The notes under the pieces were generated by a model. It worked only from the letters and a program-made list of their open reading frames with translations, had not been told where the DNA came from and made no database searches. From Diadema setosum (Eukaryota > Echinodermata > Echinoidea > Diadematoida > Diadematidae), in NCBI GenBank assembly GCA_033980235.1, contig CM067070.1, positions 4,386,978 to 4,450,977 on the forward strand: 64,000 nucleotides of DNA, in the 5' to 3' direction. Numbering within the stretch: position 1 is the stretch's first letter; every line of letters starts with the position of its first letter. A program made the position numbers and the translations under genes. Positions 1 through 11,229 of the stretch are shown here, one piece after another.

Positions 1-1040
1 GGGGTAGCCTCTGGTTTGACTTGCAATGTTTGTTTGCCTGGCATACACCCAATTCCTTCAAACACCTTACGATATTCTGTCGTCAAATTGTCTACATTTG
101 TTTGGCTTTTTATGCCTACTTCCTGAACCACATTGACAAGATTTAGATCTTCACAACTTTGTAATCCTAGGATTTCATTCACATTCTTTCCTCTGACTAT
201 CTGAAAGTCAATGGTATGGTACTGATTCTTGTATTCACAGAGGAGTGTACATTGCCCTACTGGTCTAATCTTGTGACCACTGAAAGACGTTAAAGTCACC
301 TTACTTGATCTGAGGGACGTTTTCTCACGACTATCCAGTCCATTATATGCATCTTCCGACAAGACGTTGCATTGGGCTCCTGTGTCGACTTTGAATTTCA
401 CACGCCGTCTCCCCATGTTGAGATGAATGTTCCACTCCTTCTTCTTAGTAGAGCTGTTAGCATCAGAGAGGTGATCCATCATGAAGTCGTCATCCTCATC
501 ATGGAATGTCTCCTCCGCCTCAGCCACGGGATTCCTAGTATTTGGCGATGTAGTTAGATGGTGGACGCCAGCTTGTTTCTTTCTGCAGACAGTGGCAAAA
601 TGATTTGGGCCTTTGCAATATGAGCACGTTTTGCCGTATGCCGGGCAGCTGCGGGGTCCATGTTTGTTACCGCATTTCCGACATGAAAATGTTCTCGATG
701 TCTGCTGTTGTTGTGGAGGCTTTTTTCCTGGTTTAGAGTTCTTGCCTCGATGAGATTTCTTGACTGCATGCACCTCTTGCACTGTTGATGCACTTGCATT
801 GAGATTAGCCGTTTGAGCATTGGTGACCTCCGCTGTTCGACAAGCATCGATAGTTTGTTGCAATGTCAAATCACTCTTTTCCAAGAGTTTTGTGCGAAGC
901 GATGCATCTCTTATTCCAATGATAATTCTATCTTTAACGAGACTATCATTCAAGTTCCCAAACTCACACGTCGACGATTTCCAGTTGTCTGCAGGGTTTC
1001 CTCTTGTTAGTAATTCCCCTGGTGGTTTTAGTGCTTGCAT
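1..1040 (-). pseudogene. Ty3/gypsy (Mag/SURL-like) gag-protease, partial, internally deleted
   Basis: Gag and the start of pol of an LTR retrotransposon, read on the minus strand from an ATG at 1040-1038 and open without a stop to the window edge. Visible in order: a gag start (MQALKPPGELL, then GNPADNWK), a two-knuckle nucleocapsid (CRKCGNKHGPRSCPAYGKTC followed by CSYCKGPNHFATVC, around 690-620), an acidic linker, the retropepsin active site VDTGAQCNVL (around 389-360) and the link towards reverse transcriptase (EGIGCMPGK). The order and motifs are those of Mag-clade gypsy polyproteins. NWK runs directly into a segment (CEFGNLNDSLVKDRIIIGI) that in relatives lies about 100 residues further on, so most of the capsid-like region is missing although the frame is kept. 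The copy is therefore probably defective, perhaps mobilised only in trans. Reverse transcriptase, RNase H and integrase lie outside the window. Family call sure; the size of the deletion comes from family knowledge. Confidence 0.88.
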
Positions 1041-1057
1041 GATGACTGCCAACTTTT

Positions 1058-1385
1058 CCTGACACCATGTAAAGATTGTCTCTATATAATATCTATGTGG
1101 GTTCAGACAGCCATACAACCAAGACACGTGGACACAAGCAGATATGTTCAGTGCTTCTTTATTCCTCAGCTTCTGGAGTGCAAGTGAAGTTAACTGCTGA
1201 TGTGGCAGTGTACATGAGAGGGTTCTCTTGGTTCCTCACAGGGGTACGTGTTACATAATAGGTGCCTAGCAACTGCATCTACTTTGGCACTGATAAACTG
1301 TGATTGGGCATCTCTTACAGATGTGCATTGTTGCTGGGGCTATGCTAGTCTGGGTTGCAGACTGCGCTATACACATATATTACAC
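1058..1385 (-). mobile_element. Primer-binding site and putative 5' LTR of the gypsy element
   Basis: On the minus strand TGGTGTCAGG (1067-1058) lies just upstream of the gag ATG and matches the tRNA-Leu-type primer-binding site used by SURL/Mag elements. The sequence before it on that strand ends in ...TTTACA, so the LTR would start at 1068 in plus coordinates. Its far end is uncertain: TTACA occurs near 1255 and near 1380. The second LTR lies outside the window, so neither the boundary nor a target duplication can be checked. Confidence 0.45.
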
Positions 1386-1445
1386 ACTGGGAGCTACTTA
1401 GAGGGGCAACCTCCATAGGTGCACACACTCAATAGTATACCTATA
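1386..1445. other. Short spacer between retrotransposon and foldback fragment
   Basis: AT-rich sequence with no feature I can support; it separates the presumed LTR from the first core fragment of the foldback family. Confidence 0.4.
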
Positions 1446-2095
1446 TATCTATGATATTGGGAATAACATAACACAATTAGACAATCTTTCATAAAGTTCA
1501 AAGTAAGTCCCATCATTAATACTTTGACTTTTAAAGTCATATGTATTTTCTGAAATCTAGAGTGCTTTTTATGAATATTCATGAGCTATGTAAAAATTTG
1601 TACCACATGAGTACCACAGGAGTACCACAGAAGTCCTTATGAAATTTCATGCTTTACATCAGCACTTTCACTAAATAGGTAATACTGTAGGAGTAGGCCT
1701 ATAGGACAGGATAAGTAATGGCAAATAAATTGCTGTAATTCACAGCATACCTCATCTATCAATTAATTGAGGAATATTAATATGTGCTTTTTTGTTTATA
1801 TTTTTGTTATTGATTTCAGTTGATTCTGCCTTACAATTTTCCTGTGTGGTACTCCTGTGTGGTACTGCTGTTTGATATTCTCCTGATGTGATAGTCCTGT
1901 GGTATCAAATGTTAAGGAAAAAAATGAATATCCTGTAGCATTTTTCTGTGGTACTTACGAATTAAATTTGCTGTGTGGTACTTCTGTGTGGAATAGCATC
2001 ATATTATGATTTTCCTGTTGGATTTTGGACAGTTCCTGTGGTACTCTCCTGTGGTATACATCGAAAATCACCACAGGAATTCCTGTCGTACTGTA
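1446..2095 (+). mobile_element. 13-bp foldback family, partial copy E: right half of the core
   Basis: Begins at ATATCTATGATATTGGG and matches the right half of the core (called T here) found at 5165-5816 (inverted), 21516-22160 and 23651-24300. It includes ATCAATTAATTGAGGAATAT and the first few CCTGTGGTAC words. It stops at 2095, where copy A is inserted. The same sequence resumes at 6496 (TAATGTGGTACGTCCC), which is how the uninterrupted copies read at 22158. The left half of the core is missing here. Confidence 0.75.
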
Positions 2096-2109
2096 CCCCA
2101 ACAAAAAAG

Positions 2110-5100
2110 ACCTGTGGTACTCCCTGTGGTACTTGTCGGTACCACAAAATGTACCACACAATTGTAATGTTACCACAGGAACTGTGTGGTACTGTACCAC
2201 AGGCTTGTAGGGTACTCCCTGTAGTACTTGTCAGTACCACACAATGTACCACATGAATAAATGTTACCACTGTGTGGTACTGTTTTACAGGCTCATGTGG
2301 TACTCCCTGTAGTACTGGCTGGTACCACACAATGTACCACACAAATATTAACACAGGAACTGTGTGGTACTGTGTGACAGGCTCGTGTGGTACTCTGGGA
2401 TGTACCACAGGGCAGTACCACAGGACATTACCACAGGAAAGTACCACAGGACAGTACCACTAGACAGTATACACACAAATTGTCCTGTGGCATTTTGGGA
2501 CGTATAACACACGACAGTACCACAGGACAGTACTGCATGAATTGTCCTGTGGTATTTTGGGACGTAACATAGGAGAGTACAACAGGAAAGTACCACAGGA
2601 TAGTACCACAGGACAGTACCACACGACTTGTTCTGTGGTATTTTACGGCGAACCACAGGACAGTACCACAGGAATTGTCCTGTGGTATTTTGGGACATAC
2701 CACAGGACAGTACCACATTACAGTACCACAGGATAGTACCACACGACAGTACCTCAGGACTTGTCCTGTGGTATTTTGGGACGTACCACAGGACAGTACC
2801 ACAGGGCTGTACCACAGGACAGTACCACGGAGCAGTACCACAGGACAGTACCACAGGAAAGTACCACAGGACATACCACACGACTTGTCCTGTGGTATTT
2901 TGGGACGTACCACAGGACAGTACAACAGGGCAGTACCACAGGAAAGTACCACTGGATAGTACCACAGGACAGTACCAAACGACTTGTCCTGTGGTATTTT
3001 GGGACGTACCACAGGGCAGTACATCAGGACAGTACCACAGGATAGAACCACAGGACAGTACCACACGACTTGTCCTGTGGTATTTTGGGACATACCACAG
3101 GACAGTACCACAGGAATTGTCCTGTGGTATTTTGGGACGTACCACAGGACAGTACCACAGGGCAGAACCAAAGGACAGTACCACAGGATAGTACCACACG
3201 ACAGTACCACACGACTTGTCCTGTGGTATTTTGGGACGTACCACAGGACAGTACCACAGGAAAGTAGCACAGGATAGTACCACAGGACAGTACCACATGA
3301 CTTGTCCTGTGGTATTTTGGGACGTACAACAGGATAGTACCACAGGATACTACCACAGGACAGTACTTCACGACTTGTCCTGTGGTACTTTGGGACGTAC
3401 CACAGGACAGTACAACAGGGCAGTACCACAGGACAGTACCACAGGAAAGCACCACTGGATAGTACCAAAGGACGGTACCAAACGACTTGTCCTGTGGTAT
3501 TTTGGGACGTACCACAGGACAGTACCACAGGAATTGTCCTGTGGTATTTTGGGACGTACCACAGGACAGTACCACAGGGCAGTGCCACAGGACAGTCCCA
3601 CAGGACAGTACCACAGGAATTGTCCTGTGGTATTTTGGGACGTACCACAGGACAGTACCACAGGACAGTACCACAGGTTAGTACCACAGGACATACCACA
3701 CGACTTGTCCTGTGGTATTTTGGGACATACCACAGGACAGTACCACAGGAATTGTCCTGTGGTATTTTGGGACGTACAACAGGACAGTACCACAGGATAT
3801 TACCACAGGACAGTACTTCACAACTTGTCCTGTGGTACTTTGGGACGTACCACAGGACAGTACAACAGGGCAGTACCACAGGACAGTACCACAGGAAAGT
3901 ACCAGTGGATAGTACCACAGGACAGTACCAAACGACTTGTCCTGTGGTATTTTGGGACGTACCACAGGGCAGTACATCAGGACAGTACCACAGGATAGAA
4001 CCACAGGACAGTACCACACGACTTGTCCTGTGGTATTTTGGGACATACCACAGGACAGTACCACAGGAATTGTCCTGTGGTATTTTGGGACGTACCACAG
4101 GACAGTACCACAGGGCAGAACCAAAGGACAGTACCACAGGATAGTACCACACGACAGTACCACACGACTTGTCCTGTGGTATTTTGGGACGTACCACAGT
4201 ACAGTACCACAGGAAAGTAGCACAGGATAGTACCACAGGACAGTACCACATGACTTGTCCTGTGGTATTTTGGGACATACCACAGGAATTGTCCTGTGGT
4301 ATTTTGGGACGTACCACAGGAATTTAGCACAGGGCAGTGTCCACAGGACAGTACCACAGAATAGTACCACAGGAAAGTACCGCACGACTTTTCCTGTGGT
4401 ATTTTGGGACGTACAACAGGACAGTACCACAGGATACTACCACAGGACAGTACTTCACGACTTGTCCTGTGGTACTTTGGGACGTACCACAGGACAGTAC
4501 AACAGGGCAGTACCACAGGACAGTACCACAGGAAAGTACCACTGGATAGTACCAAAGGACGGTACCAAACGACTTGTCCTGTGGTATTTTGGGACGTACC
4601 ACAGGACAGTACCACAGGAATTGCCCTGTGGTATTTTGGGACGTACCACAGGACAGTACCACAGGGCAGAACCACAGGACAGTACCACAGGATAGTACCA
4701 CTGGACAGTACCACACGACTTGTCCTGTGGTACTTTGGGACGTACCACAGGACAGTACCACAGGAAAGTAGCACAGGATAGTACCACGAGACAGTACCAC
4801 ATGACTTGTCCTGTGGTATTTTGGGACGTACCACAGGACAGTACCACAGGAATTGTCCTGTGGTATTTTGGGACGTACCACAGGACAGTACCACAGGGCA
4901 GTGCCACAGGACAGTACCACAGGACAGTACCGCACGACTTTTCCTGTGGTATTTTGGGACGTACTACAGGACAGTACCACAGGAAAGTACCACAGGATAG
5001 TACCACAGGACAGTACCACATGACTTGTCCTGTAGTATTTTGGGACATACCACAGGACAGTACCACAGGAATTGTCCTGTGGTATTTTGGGACGTACCAC

Positions 5101-5160
5101 AGGACAGTACCACAGGACAGTACCACACGAATTGTCCTGTGGAATTTTTGGACGACCACA
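2110..5160. repeat. Long 13-bp array with hairpin units (copy A)
   Basis: Tandem CAGTACCACAGGA words interrupted at regular intervals by an inverted pair, TCCTGTGGTA and TACCACAGGA, around the spacer TTTTGGGACG. Each such unit can fold into a 10-bp hairpin, and several dozen are present. A distinct outer section near 2110-2400 (CTCCCTGTAGTACTTGTC and related words) is shared with the right ends of copies C and F. Because 13 is not a multiple of three and stop codons are scarce in the word, frames of hundreds of codons stay open on both strands. Their peptides repeat every 13 residues and are not genes. Confidence 0.93.
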
Positions 5161-5164
5161 GGAC

Positions 5165-6130
5165 AGTACGACAGGAATTCCTGTGGTAATTTTCAATGTA
5201 TACCACAGGAGAGTACCACAGGAACTGTCCAAATCCCACAGGAAAATCATAATGTGGTGCTATTCCACACAGAAGTACCACACAGCAAATTGAATGCGTA
5301 AGTACCACAGAAAAATGCTACAGGATATTCTTTTTTTCTTAACATTTTATACCAGAGGACTATCACATCAGGAGAATATCAAACAGCTGTACCAGACAGG
5401 AGTACCACACGGGAAAATTGTAAAGCAGAATCTACTGAAATTTATTATAGAAATACAAACAGAAAATCACATAATAATATTCCTCAATTAATTGATAGAT
5501 GAGTTATGCTGTCAAATACAGCAATTGATTTGCCATTACTTATCCTGTCCTATGCTCCTACAGTATTACCTATTTAGTGAAAGTGCTGATGTAAAGCATG
5601 AGAAATTTCATAAGGACTTCTGTGGTACTCCTGTGGTACTTCTGTGGTACTCCTGTGGTACAAATTTTTACATAGCTCATGAATATTCATAAAAAGCACT
5701 CTAGATTTTAGAAAATACATATATGACTTAAAAAGTCAAAGTATTAATGATGGGACTTACTTTGAACTTTATGAAAGATTGTCTAATTATGTTATGTTAT
5801 TCCCAATATCATAGATATTGTTATGAAAGTGTAATTTCATATTTTGATAATAAATTATAATCGAGTTAGTTACCAATGCTTAATGCTTTACGGATAGACG
5901 GCCATATATATATGTACTAATACAGTCGATGGCTACCTAGGAATAGACTATGACTATAAAGATCTATTATAGAACTAGATTGGCACTTGGCCATTAGACT
6001 CTCGTTTGAGGTTATATGTTAGTAGTAGGACATGCTATTAAATAGGGTCATGTTTGTCCTGAAATCCATCACTCACCTATCAGGAATATTCCTTGATATG
6101 TGACTAAAATTCTCCCAGATTTTTTTTTTC
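5165..6130 (-). other. Unique core of foldback copy A (T and M halves, inverted)
   Basis: The only non-repetitive part of the element, about 1 kb. It matches 1446-2095 (T) and 7020-7260, 20590-20920 and 23340-23650 (M). It is AT-rich with no open frame of useful length. The M half carries the stretch that reads CTATCCGTAAAGCATTAAGG on the minus strand. Confidence 0.75.
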
Positions 6131-6495
6131 GATCTATCCTGTGTGGTACTCTCCTGTGGTACCATGGAAATGTTGTGTGTTACTGCCCTGTGGCAATGCT
6201 GTGTGGTAATGATCCGCCTGTGGTACTGTCCCAGAATACCACAGGACAGTTCCTGTGGTACTGTTCTGTGGTACTACTAGTCCTGTGGTACTGCCCTGTG
6301 GTACGTCCCAAAATACCACAGGATTTCATGTGGTACTGCCCTGTGGTACGTCCCAAAATACCACAGGAATTCCTGTGGTACTGTCCTGTGGTACTGTCCT
6401 GTGGTACTTTCCTGTGGTACTGTCCTGTGGTACTGCACTGTGGTACCGTCCTGTGGTAATTACCACAGGAGTACCACAGGACTTTTTCGTAAGGG

Positions 6496-6555
6496 TAATG
6501 TGGTACGTCCCAAAATACCACAGGGCAAGTCGTGTGGTACTGTCCTGTGGTACTA
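6496..6555 (+). repeat. Continuation of copy E after the insertion of copy A
   Basis: TAATGTGGTACGTCCC and following words continue the T-to-array junction broken at 2095. This stretch ends in ...GGTACTA, where the outer terminus of copy D begins. Confidence 0.65.
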
Positions 6556-7666
6556 CCCTTACGAAAAAGTCCTGTGGTACTCCTGTGGTAATTACCACAG
6601 GACGGTACCACAGGACAGTACCACAGGACAGTACCACAGGAAAGTACCACAAGACAACACCACAGGAATTATCCTGTGGTATTTTGGGACATACCACAGG
6701 ACAGTACCACAGGAATTCCTGTGGTATTTTGGGACGTACCACAGGGCAGTACCACAGGAAAGTACCACAGGACCGGTACCACAGAACAGTACCACAGGAC
6801 AGTACCACAGGAATTCCTGTGGTATTTTGGGACGTACCACAGGGCAGTACCACAGGATTTGTTCCACAGAACAGTAACACAGGAACTGTCCTGTGGTATT
6901 TTGGGACAGTACCACAGGACAGTACCACAGGTCGATCATTACCACACAGCATTACCACAGGGCAGTACCACACAGCATTTCCATGGTACCACAAGAGATA
7001 CCACACAGGATAGATCGAAAAAAACAAATCTGGGAGAATTTTGGCCACATATCAATGAATATTTCTGATAGGTGAGTGATGGATTTCAGGACAAACATGG
7101 CCCTACTTAATAACCTGTCCTACTCCTAACATATAACCTCAAACAAGAGTCTAATGGCCAAGTGCCCATCTAGTCCTATAATAGATCTATATAGTCATTC
7201 TCTATTCCTAGGTAGCCATCGACCGTATCCGTACATATATATATGGCCGTCTATCCGTAAACCTGGTATCTCACTGAGCGGCGAACGTTTGCGAACGTAG
7301 CGAATTTGAGATTCGCCAACTTTTCTGACGAATGTTTGCGAAAAATCAAAGTTCGCTTCTGCCATTAGCGACAGTTAGTGACTTTTAGCTATGTTTAGCG
7401 ACAATTAGCAACACTTTAGCGAATGTTTGCGAAAGTGTTTGCGAACACAGGTGGCGACTATTAGCGAATGTTTGCAAATGTTAGCGACAATTTTGCAAAT
7501 GTTAGCGACAATTTTGCAAATATTAGCAACTGTTTGCAAATCATTTGCGACAATTTTGCGAATGTTCTTGGACCTAGAAAAGTACCAGGCGATTGTGTAT
7601 AGTAAGACCCATAAAACGACATAAAACCTTCCACTGAATTCAGATCTCTTGTGACAACCGTTCAAG

Positions 7667-8272
7667 ATGGATTTCCAGGATATGGAAATAAATTTCTGCC
7701 AAGAAGAGGCTCAAGGTGTTGCTATCCTTAAAGAGCTGCTTTGTCAGGCTGCTGCTACAGCTATTCTCTCTAAAAAAGAAAGAGTGAAAATGTTCACTCT
7801 TGAAGAAGTGAATAACAGAAAAGAGTGAGTTTCAAGTGAAATTAGAGTGATTTTGGAGTGAAAATGTTCATTTTCCCCCATTTTTGAGTGACCTCAGGGA
7901 TCACTCCAAGATTTTCGAGTGATCCCTGAGGTCACTCCAAAATGAGTGAAAATAGATATTTTCACTCAAAATTCACTCCAATTTCACTCAAAACTCACTC
8001 TTTTCTTTAATTCACTCCTTCAAGAGTGAACATTTTCACTCTTTCTTTTTAGAGAGTTGTGCAGCATAAGAGAAATAAAATAAAGAAATACAAGAAAGGA
8101 AGAAGAAAAGAAAGAGATTCAGAGAGTGCTTGTTGCAGAGGACAGACTTTAGTCAATATGAAAAGCTTTTGAACCAATTACAATCATGATGGAGATGTCA
8201 AGAGCTTCAAGAACTTTCTTAGAGAGGAACCTTGTCTGTTTCAGAACCTTTTATATAGGAACCATGTGGTTA
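7667..8272 (+). pseudogene. Remnant of PIF/Harbinger transposase N-terminus
   Basis: An ATG at 7667 (CAAGATGG context) opens a frame starting MDFQDMEINFCQEEAQG. It is interrupted at 7766 by a small inverted-repeat element and can be followed again from 8057. In two frames, with a shift in a purine-rich stretch and another near 8190, the second part reads KKKRKRFRECLLQRTDFSQY, then EKLLNQLQ, then SFKNFLREEPCLFQNLL. The spacing of a basic stretch, QYE-LL-L and SFKNFLR matches the start of Harbinger transposases. The catalytic DDE region is missing; the sequence passes directly to the 3' inverted terminus. The remnant cannot give a functional protein. Family call is by motif memory, with no search. 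Confidence 0.6.
7766..8056. mobile_element. MITE with CTCTCTAAAAA termini and AGTGA words
   Basis: Nearly the whole 291 bp is an inverted repeat. Its ends are CTCTCTAAAAA(A)GAAAGAG, followed by TGAAAATGTTCACTC. Inside are many AGTGA/TCACT words and the palindromic pair GATCACTCC and GAGTGATCC. Removing it rejoins the surrounding frame as GCT ATT GTG CAG if two T residues are the target duplication. It is the third level of nesting here (MITE in Harbinger in foldback). Confidence 0.78.
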
Positions 8273-8673
8273 TTTGTTCGCTAGCAGTGGCGAATAATAC
8301 AAAAACGTTAGCGACACCGTATTACGACCGTTTGCGAATTTTTACGAGTGTTTTGCGAATGTTTGCGAATGTTTGCAACTGTTAGCGAAAATACAAATTC
8401 GCAAAGGTTCGCAAAGAAATTTTTGAACATGTTCAAAATTTCTTTGCGGCAAGAAAAACTGTTTCAGACAATTAAAACCGTTTGCGAACTTTCTTGCGAA
8501 TGTTAACGAACCTTTTGCAACCGTTTACGAACCCTGGCCAATTCCCAAATTCGCTACGTTCGCAAACGTTCGCCGCTCAGTAAGATACCCCCTTAAAGCA
8601 TTAAGGCATGGTTACTAACTCGATTATACTTTATCATCAAGATGTGAAATTACACTTTCATAACAATATCTAT

Positions 8674-9180
8674 TATTATTATTATTATTATTATTAATGG
8701 TATCTTTATTCAACAAATCATTGATCGCAGCCTGAGGCTGAACTACAAATGATTTTACAAAAGTGAGAATATACATACACAGTATTACATAAATATACAA
8801 ATGTAAAATTACAAAATCAAAATGACACGCAGGCTCACAAAAAACTAGAACAATTCGAAAAAGAAAGAAACTCTCAGACACTGCATAGGCCTACACAAGA
8901 AATAATGAAAATTTGAATTGACATGGATCATTGACTCTAAAGTTTCCAAGATAATCACTGCCAATCAGTACATGAATATTCATTAAATTCCATAAAATTA
9001 CATTATACCTTAAACCATTTCCGGGTATGAGAAAAAAAAAGAACAAAATTATCACATTTTTCACTTTATGTTTGACCTTTAACCGTGATATTTCCAAAAC
9101 AATTTCTGCCCACCAATACATACATATTCAATTAATTCCATGAAAGTTCCTTGAACCATTTCCCAAATATATAAATTTCT
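8674..9180 (-). mobile_element. LINE 3' end with (TAT)n tail
   Basis: On the minus strand this ends in CAATGATTTGTTGAATAAAG, then ATACCATTAATAATAAT and further ATA units, a microsatellite tail as in many LINEs. Near-identical copies lie at 20921-21492 and 28640-29590. It joins core half M at the same base as in copy B, so the two junctions are copies of one event. Beyond about 9180 the match to the other copies is lost. No coding sequence is preserved. Confidence 0.68.
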
Positions 9181-10260
9181 TTTAGAAAAATAGTGCCACC
9201 ATATGTTGACCTTGAGAAATTTCAACCATAACAAATAATGTTGTTAAGTTTAACTTGCTGTTCCTTTGTGGTAAATATGAAAATGGTCGATATAAAATAG
9301 AAACATAAAACCGTGGATAACGAAATAAAAAGAAAAAAAAATATTTTGCGTGTTTGACATGTAATTTTTAATATTTTTGTAAATTGCGCCCTCAATGGAT
9401 GACCTTGATAAATTCCAAATGTTGGGTCACGTAGAGTATGAGTTGCTCTACCGATGTGTGAAATATGGCGGTCATAAATCAAATAATTAAGGAGTTATAT
9501 ATGGGAAGGGAGCACAATGTGAACCCCCTCCCCTTTAACCTGGAAGGTGTCAAAATAGCTTGGGCTTTAAAGGGTTACAAAAAAAAAGAGATGTAGACTG
9601 TGGACAGTAAGTGTGCGAACTTTCTGTGTAAATCAGCGAGGAAAAATGTTTCGAAACAAAATATTATTTTTTCCCTAACGCAGCAGTTTCTACAAAAGTG
9701 TTACCATAGAAACCACACATTTTATAACAAATTAAGACTTTTGATGACCGAGTTTTATATGACAAACATAATTTTCACTTGTAAAAGACATACTGAGACA
9801 GGCTAAATCACTTGTCTCACATTTGTATTTGGCACATTTGGAAACATGTTAATTTTTTACTAGCTTTATAATTACAGTATGAATAATGATTTTTCTTTTC
9901 GTTTCAATTTGTTACGCTGTTCCTTTTTGCGTTTATCATATTACTTATGAATTGTTAGATACATTAACAGTAATTTCGGTGTTAAATCATAAAGCTATAT
10001 AGATGTAATCATCCTAAATTTTGAATTTAAATGCAAGCAGGTGAGTTTTGTTTATTTTGTGTTATCAACCAATTGTCATAATTATGTTTCTTCATCCTGT
10101 ACATTGTTTATATTTTAGTCTCAATTGTAAAATAGCAAATCCAAAGGGAAAATATAGTATCAGGTGAAATCATGTCATGTCGGTTATTTGCCAAGTAAAG
10201 ATTAGGATCCGTATAATTTTATTATAACATAATCATTTCAAAATATCTTTTTTATTTTCC
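9181..10260. other. AT-rich stretch, no gene seen
   Basis: Contains TTGACCTTGA-type words related to the neighbouring repeat family (9200-9420) and poly-A runs. There is no open frame with recognisable sequence. Probably old repeat remains. Confidence 0.5.
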
Positions 10261-10740
10261 TAGCGATGGCATCAGGACATACAATAATAAACAAAATTAT
10301 TTTCACTTGGCGTTTGCCCTTTGACCTCAACCCCCCCCCCCCCCGGAAAAAAAAAAAAAATTAAGTAATACGAATACACACTAAGTTTCAAAATATGCCC
10401 TCCAGCATTGCACAAGCATGGGAAAAACAAAGAAGAAGAAATGTACATTTGGCCTTCATCTTTAACCCTAAAATTTCAAATATATATAACATAACATAAA
10501 CATAAATATTCATTAAGTTACATGAATGTACATTGTACCTTAAACCATTTCCGGGCATGAGAGAAAAAAAAATTATAACATTTTCACTTTATGTTTGTCC
10601 TTTAAAACTGATATTTTCAAAACAATTTTGCCCATCAATACATACATATTCACTTATTTCAATGAAAATTCCTTGCACCATTTCCCAGATATATGAAAAA
10701 AATATATATATACTTGACGTTTAACCGTTGACCTTTGACT
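10261..10740 (-). repeat. Inner segment of the same LINE-associated repeat family
   Basis: Shares long stretches with 21400-21480 and 29360-29590: TTTTCACTTGGCGTTTG, a poly-C run, GGAAAAAAAA, then AAGTAATAC and CCTCCAGCATTGCACAAGC. It continues with the CATTTCCGGGCATGAG section seen in the other copies. The word order differs from the copy at 8674, so this family contains internal duplications. Confidence 0.6.
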
Positions 10741-11031
10741 TCACGGCCCGAAATATTCTCTCAAAAAACATAATTACACCTCAGGTCATTTATACACCTA
10801 ACAGGTTTGAAATCAATTTAAAACAACTGTTTACCATGACAACGCTTTTCGTGACCAACACACTAATCATACCTTTCACACTCATATTTCAATACCACAA
10901 TATACACCAACTTTAATTTCAGTTACTTCACAATTGCCTATAAAAAACAATAAAAAGATAAATAAATGAATAAATACATAAATAAAAATAAAGAAAAAAT
11001 AAATAAATAAATCTCATACAACTATTTCCCT
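10741..11031 (-). other. Unassigned stretch ending in the 3' tail of the split LINE
   Basis: About 10741-10950 holds nothing I recognise. From about 10950 to 11031 the plus strand is AAATAAAT-rich. Read on the minus strand after the junction at 11036 it gives AGGGAAATAGTTGTATGAG, then ATTTATTTATTT, a natural 3' UTR and tail for the reverse-transcriptase fragment on the other side of the 5.47-kb insertion (stop codon at 16507-16505). Confidence 0.5.
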
Positions 11032-11229
11032 ATTTGTGTGGCGCTCCGTCGGAATGAGTCAAAAGTCGCAAAAAATGAAATCGTAGTTATGCCTATAAGT
11101 GAATTCTACAGACTCTAAGCTTTACACTGATATGTAATACAACTCATTTCGACATCCCTATAGATCATAAAAACGAATATTAACCACGTTTGTTATGTCA
11201 GTTGGTTTTCTAAATAACGGAGAAAATCG

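Larger units (their letters stand above)
2096..6495 (-). mobile_element. 13-bp foldback family, copy A, complete, reversed
   Basis: The best complete copy. Its left edge reads CCCCAACAAAAAAG and its right edge CTTTTTCGTAAGGG, the inverted termini of the family (consensus outer end CCCTTACGAAAAAGTCC). TA flanks both ends (2094-2095 and 6496-6497), and removing 2096-6495 plus one TA restores the core-to-array junction seen in other copies. Layout on the minus strand: outer terminus, short array (about 6480-6130), core left half M (about 6130-5817), core right half T (5816-5165), long array (about 5160-2110), outer terminus. No transposase is visible in the core, so it is non-autonomous. The TA target suggests, but does not prove, Tc1/mariner-type mobilisation. 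Confidence 0.82.
7261..8593 (+). mobile_element. PIF/Harbinger-type non-autonomous element with inner GCGAATGTTTGC repeats
   Basis: A 1333-bp element whose ends are inverted over about 45 bp; both carry GGTATCT, then ACTGAGCGGCGAACG, then GCGAACGTAGCGAATTT. The target TAA is duplicated (7258-7260 and 8594-8596), and the uninterrupted site CCGTAAAGCATT is present at about 20840 and 23587. Both arms contain diverged GCGAATGTTTGC-type tandem words. The middle keeps a broken piece of a transposase-like frame. A 3-bp TAA target together with that frame is typical of PIF/Harbinger. A 291-bp element sits inside it. Confidence 0.85.
6556..8673 (+). mobile_element. 13-bp foldback family, partial copy D, split by a Harbinger-type element
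   Basis: Starts with the outer terminus CCCTTACGAAAAAGTCC after TA. A short GTACCACAGG array follows to about 7015, then core half M (7016-7260 and 8594-8673). M is cut at CCGTAA by the insertion at 7261-8593 and resumes with TAAAGCATTAAGG. At 8673 the copy runs into the TAT-rich tail of a LINE, exactly where copy B is interrupted at 20920. The rest of the core and the right arm are absent. Confidence 0.78.

Noticed and set aside
2428..4317. A 629-residue open frame on the minus strand, and similar frames in all arrays
   Set aside because: The predicted peptides repeat every 13 residues because the DNA word is 13 bp, and comparable frames exist on both strands. No start context or domain supports translation.
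2110..5160. CRISPR-like array of repeats and spacers
   Set aside because: The repeat word is 13 bp with no unique spacers of constant length, and the setting is eukaryotic.
8890..9121. Short minus-strand frames in the LINE 3' end copies (also near 21300-21540 and 29272-29535)
   Set aside because: They lie in non-coding LINE 3' sequence, differ between copies and contain poly-Gly or poly-Phe from simple repeats.
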